Of a DNA stretch of 64,000 nt, positions 59,741 to 64,000 are shown in pieces. Both the position numbers and the translations under genes were made by a program. Numbering within the stretch: the first letter of the stretch is position 1; each line of letters opens with the position of its first letter. Origin of the DNA: Paraplanobispora siamensis (GTDB taxonomy: Bacteria; Actinomycetota; Actinomycetes; Streptosporangiales; Streptosporangiaceae); assembly GCF_016863175.1 (NCBI RefSeq), contig NZ_BOOJ01000051.1, positions 62,001 through 126,000 on the forward strand, in the 5' to 3' direction. The notes beneath the pieces are model-generated. The model was not told where the DNA came from and ran no database searches. It saw only the letters and a program-made list of their open reading frames with translations.

Positions 59741-62700
59741 ATGACGATCACGCCCGCGACCAATCACGACAATCGGATAGCGTCGCTTTCCCCTCGCCGC
59801 CGTGAGGCGCTGCGCCGGCTTCTCGCCGACCGGCGGCCCGTCCCCGAACCGATCACCAGGACTCCCCGCGGCGCCGGGCCGGTGGCGTGCTCCGCCGAGC
59901 AGCGGCAGATGTGGCTCGGCGCCAAGTTCGGCGAAGGCGCGCCCGCGCCCAACGCCACCATCGGGCTGCGGCTGGCCGGTGACCTCGACGTGGGCGCGCT
60001 GACCGCCGCCCTGGACGCCCTGGCCGGACGCCACGAGATCCTGCGCACCGTCTACGCGGGCGACGACGAGCCCCGCCAGATCGTCCTGCCCCCGGGACCG
60101 GCCCCGCTCACCGTGGCCGACCTGACGGACCAGCCCGCCGCCGAGCGGGAGCAGCGCGCCCGGGAGCTCACCGCGGCCGCCGCGGTGGAGCGGTTCGACC
60201 TCGCCGGCGGCCCGGTCTGGCGTGCGACGCTCGTCCGCCTCGCCGACGACCTGCACGTCCTGCTGATCGCCTTCCACCACATCGCGTGCGACGGCTGGTC
60301 CGTCGGCGTCCTCCTCGAGGAGCTGACCACCGCCTACACCGCCGCCCGCCAGGGCCGGCCCGTCGAGTTCGCCCCGCTGCCGATCCAGTACGCCGACTAC
60401 GCCGCCTGGTCCGGCCGGGAGCTCACCCCGGAGGTGCGGGCCTCGCGGCTGGCCTACTGGCGCGAGCGGCTCGACGGCGCGGCCGGGGCCGAACTGCCCG
60501 TGGCCAGGGAGCCCGGCCCCCTGTCCACGACCGAGGAGCCGGGCCCCGTCCGGCCGGGCAAGCGCAGCGGTTCGCATCTGTTCACCCTGCCCGGTGCGGT
60601 GGTCGACGCCCTCAAGGAGGCCGGCGGGCCGGGCACCACGCCGTTCGTGGCCCTGCTCACGGTCTTCTCGATGCTGCTGTCCCGCTACACCGGCCAGTCC
60701 GACCTGACCGTCGCCTCCGTCAACGGAGGACGCCGCCGCGTCGAACTGGAACCCGTCGTCGGCTGTTTCGTCACCCCTGTCCCGCTCCGCACGGACCTGT
60801 CCGGCGACCCGGCCTTCCGCGAGGCCGCCCAGAGGGTACGGCGCGGCCTCGGCGAGGCCCTGGCCCACCAGCTGCCCTTCGCCGAGCTCATGGAGGCGCT
60901 CAGCGACCGCGACGCGCGCCGCTTCTCGCTGTCGTCCGTGGGCTTCTCGCTGCGGGCCTTCCGCGACCAGCGCGGCAGGTGGCCGGGGCTGGAGGCGTCG
61001 GTCTGGGAGCACGAGGTCGACGACTTCACCTACGACCTGGCGTTGATGGTCCACCTCGGCGAGACCGAGGAGCCCAAACTCTATCTGACCTACCAGAAGG
61101 ACCGCTTCGACGAGGAGACGGCGGCCCTGCTGGCCGGGCACTACCGGACCCTCGCCGAGCAGATCGCGGCCGCCCCGGACACGCCGCCGGCCGACCTGGA
61201 GCTGCTCACCCCCCGGGAGCGGGAGCTGGCCCTGGGCGCGTGGAACGACTCCGCCCGCCCCTACCCCTCGCAGGCCCTGCCGGAGCTGCTGGAGCGGCAC
61301 GCCGGCAGTGACGCGACAGCGGTCGTCTCCGAGGGGCGCCGGACGACCTTCGCCGAGCTGCATGCCCGCGCCAACCAGGTCGCCCACCTGCTGCGGGACC
61401 GCGGCATCGGCCCCGAGGACACCGTGGGCGTGCTGCTCGATCGCGGCCCCGAGCTCATCGCGTGCCTGCTGGGCGTGTGGAAGGCCGGGGCGGCCTACCT
61501 GCCGATGGATCCGAAGTTCCCGGCCCGGCGGATCGCCGACATGTTGTCGATCGCCACGGCGCCGATGGTGCTGACCTCGGCCGAGCACGCCCACCTGTTC
61601 GAGACCGCCCCCGGCGGCCCCGAGATCGTCGACGTCCGCGGCGGCGAGATCGACGCACGCCCCGGCACCCCGGTGGCGGTGCCGTACGACCTGGAGCGGC
61701 TGGCATACGTGATCTTCACCTCGGGTTCGACCGGCCGCCCCAAGGGCGTGCAGGTCACCCACCGAGGGCTGGTCAACCACGTGTGGTGGGCGGTGGAGGA
61801 GCTGGCCGGCGCGGGAGAGGGCGGCGCCCCCCTGTTCGGCTCGGTCGCCTTCGACCTGGTGGTGCCCAACCTGTGGGCCCCGCTCGTGGTGGGCCGGCCG
61901 GTCACCGTACTGCCGCAGGACTTCGACATGGGCAGTCTCGGAACGCTGCTGGCGGAGGGCGGGCCGTACGCCTTCATCAAGCTCACCCCCGGCCATCTGG
62001 AGATCCTGGGGCACCAGATCGACGCCCGGCAGGCCGAGACGCTCGCCGGGAAGATCGTGGTCGCCGGCGAGGCGCTGCCCGGGCCGATGGCCAACCGGTG
62101 GCTGGAGATCCTCGGCCCCGGCAGGCTGATCAACGAGTACGGCCCGACCGAGGCCTCCGTCGGCACATGCGTCTACCCGGTCCGGGACCGCCAGCTCGTG
62201 GAGGTCGTGCCCATCGGCCGGCCGCTGCCCAACATGCGGATGTACGTCCTGGACGCCAACCGCCGGTTGCAGCCGGCGGGCGTGCCCGGCGAGCTGTACG
62301 TCGGCGGCGTCGGCGTCACCCGCGGCTACATCAACCGGCCGGACCTGACCGGGGAGCGCTTCCTCGATGATCCGTTCTGCGAGGGCGGCCGGATGTACCG
62401 CACCGGTGACCGGGTCGCCTGGCTGCGCGACGGGAACGTGGCCTTCCTGGGCCGTTTCGACGACCAGGTCAAGATCCGCGGCTACCGGATCGAGCTGGAC
62501 GAGGTCAGGGCGGCCGTCGCCGACCACCCCGGGGTGCGGGACGCGGTCGTGACGGTGCACGCCTTCACCGCCGAGGACAGGCGGCTGGTCGCCTACTACG
62601 TCCCGGCGGGCCCGGTCGACGACCTGTCCGCGCACTGCGAGGCGCGGCTGCCCGAGTACATGGTCCCCTCGGTCTTCGTCCCGCTGGAGGGCATCCCGCT

Positions 62701-64000
62701 CAACCAGAACGGCAAGGTGGACCGCGAGGCGCTGCCCGAGCCGGCGGTGGTCGTCGGCGACGACCTGGCCGAACCGGTCACCGGGACCGAGATCCTGGTG
62801 GCGGGGGTCTGGAAGGAGGTCCTCGGCGTCGAGAACCTCTCGATCGACCACGACTTCAACGCGCTGGGCGGCCACTCGCTGCTGCTCATCCGCATGGTCG
62901 CCAGGCTGCGCAAGGTCATGCCCGCCGACGGCTACCAGGTGACCGTCCTGGACGCGATCGAGCACCGCACCGTGCGCGAGCTGGCGGCCTTCCTCGACGG
63001 CGCGGGCGCCGAGCAGGGGGCCGGGGCCGGCGGCGGCCCGCGGGCCCTGCTCCTGGAGCTCACCAAACCCGTCAGGACGCCCCGGCTCTCCCTGGTCTGC
63101 ATCCCCTACGGCGGGGCCAGCGCGATGGTCTACCAGCCGCTGGCGGACGCGCTACCGGCCGGCCACTCGCTCTTCGCCGCCTCCCTGCCGGGCCACGAAC
63201 TCGGCGTCGAGGAGGACGTGCTGCCCTTCCACGAGGCGGCCCGGCGCCTGGCCGAGGAGATCATGGCCAGGGTCGGGGGGCCGGTGGCGCTGTACGGCCA
63301 CTGCGTGGGCAGCGCGCTGACGGCCGAGACCGCCCGGCGGCTGGAGGCGGCCGGGCGCCGCGTCGAGGCCGTCTACATGGGCGGCAGCTTCCCCTTCGCC
63401 ACCCCCCGCAAGGGCGTCAACGGCCTGATCGGCCGGGTGCTGCGCAGCGAGCGGCTGGACAACAACACCTCGCACGCCAACTGGCTGCGCGCGATGGGCG
63501 CCGACCTGCAGGACCTCGAACCCGAGCAGGTCGACCACATCATCACCACCATGCGCGTGGACGCCCGCGCCGGTGAGGAGTACTTCAGCGACCTGGTCGA
63601 GGACGACGCCCCGTCGCTGCGCGCGCCCGTGGTGTCCGTCGTCGGGGACCGCGACGCGCTGACCGAGTACTACCAGGAGCGCTACCGCGACTGGCACGCG
63701 GTCTCCGCGACCACCGGATTGGTCGTCATGGCCGAGGCGGGCCACTACTTCCTGCGCTACCGCGCCCGGGAGCTGGCGCAGATCCTCACCACCACGCACA
63801 CCGCCTTCGACCGGCCCGAGGAGTGGCATCCGGCCGACACCGCGGGCACGGCCGACACCGCCGGCGCAGACACAGGCACCGTCGGCGCAGACGCAGGCAC
63901 CGCCGACGGCACGGACGGCACGGTCACCTGGTGGCGCCAGGCGCTGTCCACCGACCGGCTCGCGCCGGCCGACGGGCCGCAGCCGAGCCTGGGCCGGTTC
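59741..64000 (+). CDS. Non-ribosomal peptide synthetase, C-A-T-TE and beyond (3' end outside window)
   Basis: At least 1420 residues are visible. A condensation domain (about 45-480) has intact HHxxxDG at His179-Asp183 (FHHIACDGWS). An adenylation domain (about 490-960) has YVIFTSGSTGRPKGV and NEYGPTEASVG. A carrier domain has Ser1046 (ALGGHSLLL). A thioesterase (about 1065-1330) has nucleophile motif YGHCVGS with Cys1188 in place of the usual Ser. A Thr/Asp/Gly-rich linker then leads to another region (VTWWRQALSTDRLAP) cut by the edge. My reading of the specificity code is DLPKVAEVGK, nearest to Asn/Asp-type codes that I recall. GAGGGAG precedes ATG 59741. Confidence 0.93.
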   Translation, partial: MTITPATNHDNRIASLSPRRREALRRLLADRRPVPEPITRTPRGAGPVACSAEQRQMWLGAKFGEGAPAPNATIGLRLAGDLDVGALTAALDALAGRHEILRTVYAGDDEPRQIVLPPGPAPLTVADLTDQPAAEREQRARELTAAAAVERFDLAGGPVWRATLVRLADDLHVLLIAFHHIACDGWSVGVLLEELTTAYTAARQGRPVEFAPLPIQYADYAAWSGRELTPEVRASRLAYWRERLDGAAGAELPVAREPGPLSTTEEPGPVRPGKRSGSHLFTLPGAVVDALKEAGGPGTTPFVALLTVFSMLLSRYTGQSDLTVASVNGGRRRVELEPVVGCFVTPVPLRTDLSGDPAFREAAQRVRRGLGEALAHQLPFAELMEALSDRDARRFSLSSVGFSLRAFRDQRGRWPGLEASVWEHEVDDFTYDLALMVHLGETEEPKLYLTYQKDRFDEETAALLAGHYRTLAEQIAAAPDTPPADLELLTPRERELALGAWNDSARPYPSQALPELLERHAGSDATAVVSEGRRTTFAELHARANQVAHLLRDRGIGPEDTVGVLLDRGPELIACLLGVWKAGAAYLPMDPKFPARRIADMLSIATAPMVLTSAEHAHLFETAPGGPEIVDVRGGEIDARPGTPVAVPYDLERLAYVIFTSGSTGRPKGVQVTHRGLVNHVWWAVEELAGAGEGGAPLFGSVAFDLVVPNLWAPLVVGRPVTVLPQDFDMGSLGTLLAEGGPYAFIKLTPGHLEILGHQIDARQAETLAGKIVVAGEALPGPMANRWLEILGPGRLINEYGPTEASVGTCVYPVRDRQLVEVVPIGRPLPNMRMYVLDANRRLQPAGVPGELYVGGVGVTRGYINRPDLTGERFLDDPFCEGGRMYRTGDRVAWLRDGNVAFLGRFDDQVKIRGYRIELDEVRAAVADHPGVRDAVVTVHAFTAEDRRLVAYYVPAGPVDDLSAHCEARLPEYMVPSVFVPLEGIPLNQNGKVDREALPEPAVVVGDDLAEPVTGTEILVAGVWKEVLGVENLSIDHDFNALGGHSLLLIRMVARLRKVMPADGYQVTVLDAIEHRTVRELAAFLDGAGAEQGAGAGGGPRALLLELTKPVRTPRLSLVCIPYGGASAMVYQPLADALPAGHSLFAASLPGHELGVEEDVLPFHEAARRLAEEIMARVGGPVALYGHCVGSALTAETARRLEAAGRRVEAVYMGGSFPFATPRKGVNGLIGRVLRSERLDNNTSHANWLRAMGADLQDLEPEQVDHIITTMRVDARAGEEYFSDLVEDDAPSLRAPVVSVVGDRDALTEYYQERYRDWHAVSATTGLVVMAEAGHYFLRYRARELAQILTTTHTAFDRPEEWHPADTAGTADTAGADTGTVGADAGTADGTDGTVTWWRQALSTDRLAPADGPQPSLGRF

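Noticed and set aside
59717-62965. Open frame of 1082 codons on the minus strand
   Set aside because: Antisense to the NRPS condensation and adenylation domains; composition is that of a shadow frame.

Overview
The window is GC-rich actinomycete DNA: GTG and ATG starts, Shine-Dalgarno sites of GGAGG type, ATGA/GTGA stop-start overlaps, and SARP, LAL-type LuxR, DUF1707, BlaI/M56 and bacterial GRAS genes. A Streptosporangiaceae-like soil actinomycete is my inference from gene content; no rRNA or other taxonomic marker is present. I found no tRNA, rRNA, CRISPR array, insertion sequence or phage gene.

Layout. (1) 1-6.9 kb: a divergent LysR gene (cut by the left edge) and a six-gene catabolic operon (two FAH proteins, cyclase, FAD monooxygenase, ACMSD-like amidohydrolase, extradiol dioxygenase) with the logic of a meta-cleavage route. 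(2) 7-14.3 kb: secreted lipase-like hydrolase, YibE/F protein, methyltransferase/TetR pair, DUF1707 protein, TetR/MFS efflux pair with clear operators. (3) 14.3-18.5 kb: a metal-linked group (CsoR with its operator, a double-psi barrel protein, DUF6153, DUF305, M56 peptidase, BlaI). (4) 18.6-28.8 kb: cysE-cysK-hemerythrin/DUF2249 behind a possible leader peptide, DsbA-VKOR, nitronate monooxygenase, radical SAM/SPASM, PPOX flavoprotein and NnrS-like protein, several with DosR/DevR (OsdR)-type boxes. (5) 28.9-39.3 kb: the most unusual locus. A SARP and a LAL regulator flank a minus-strand operon that encodes an 8-cysteine secreted small protein, a MauE-like membrane protein, a MauD/TlpA-like thioredoxin, an ABC exporter and an S26 signal peptidase. 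The small protein's promoter has a textbook SARP direct-repeat array. A bacterial GRAS-family protein is divergent from it. (6) 39.3-46.4 kb: broken nitrilase, SRPBCC proteins with an ArsR regulator, and an arabinose locus (SDR, IlvD-type dehydratase, secreted CBM13-GH62 arabinofuranosidase) with LacI-type operators. (7) 46.4-51.3 kb: a second group with DosR-like boxes (DoxX, universal stress protein, MgtE-like, CBS-BON, Zn-alcohol dehydrogenase). (8) 51.3-54.7 kb: decayed permease, KAP NTPase, calcium-repeat protein. (9) 54.8 kb to the right edge: a natural-product cluster with a glycosyltransferase, an FkbH-like glyceryl-loading protein with carrier domain, a TauD-type hydroxylase and a divergent NRPS (C-A-T-TE, continuing beyond the window). 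Its thioesterase has a cysteine nucleophile, and its promoter carries a perfect CebR-type operator.

Recurrent oddities: imperfect tandem repeats that look seeded from gene 3' ends, and several tiny start-to-stop ORFs that look like larger proteins with their middles deleted. All function statements rest on motif reading and family knowledge; no database search was run.
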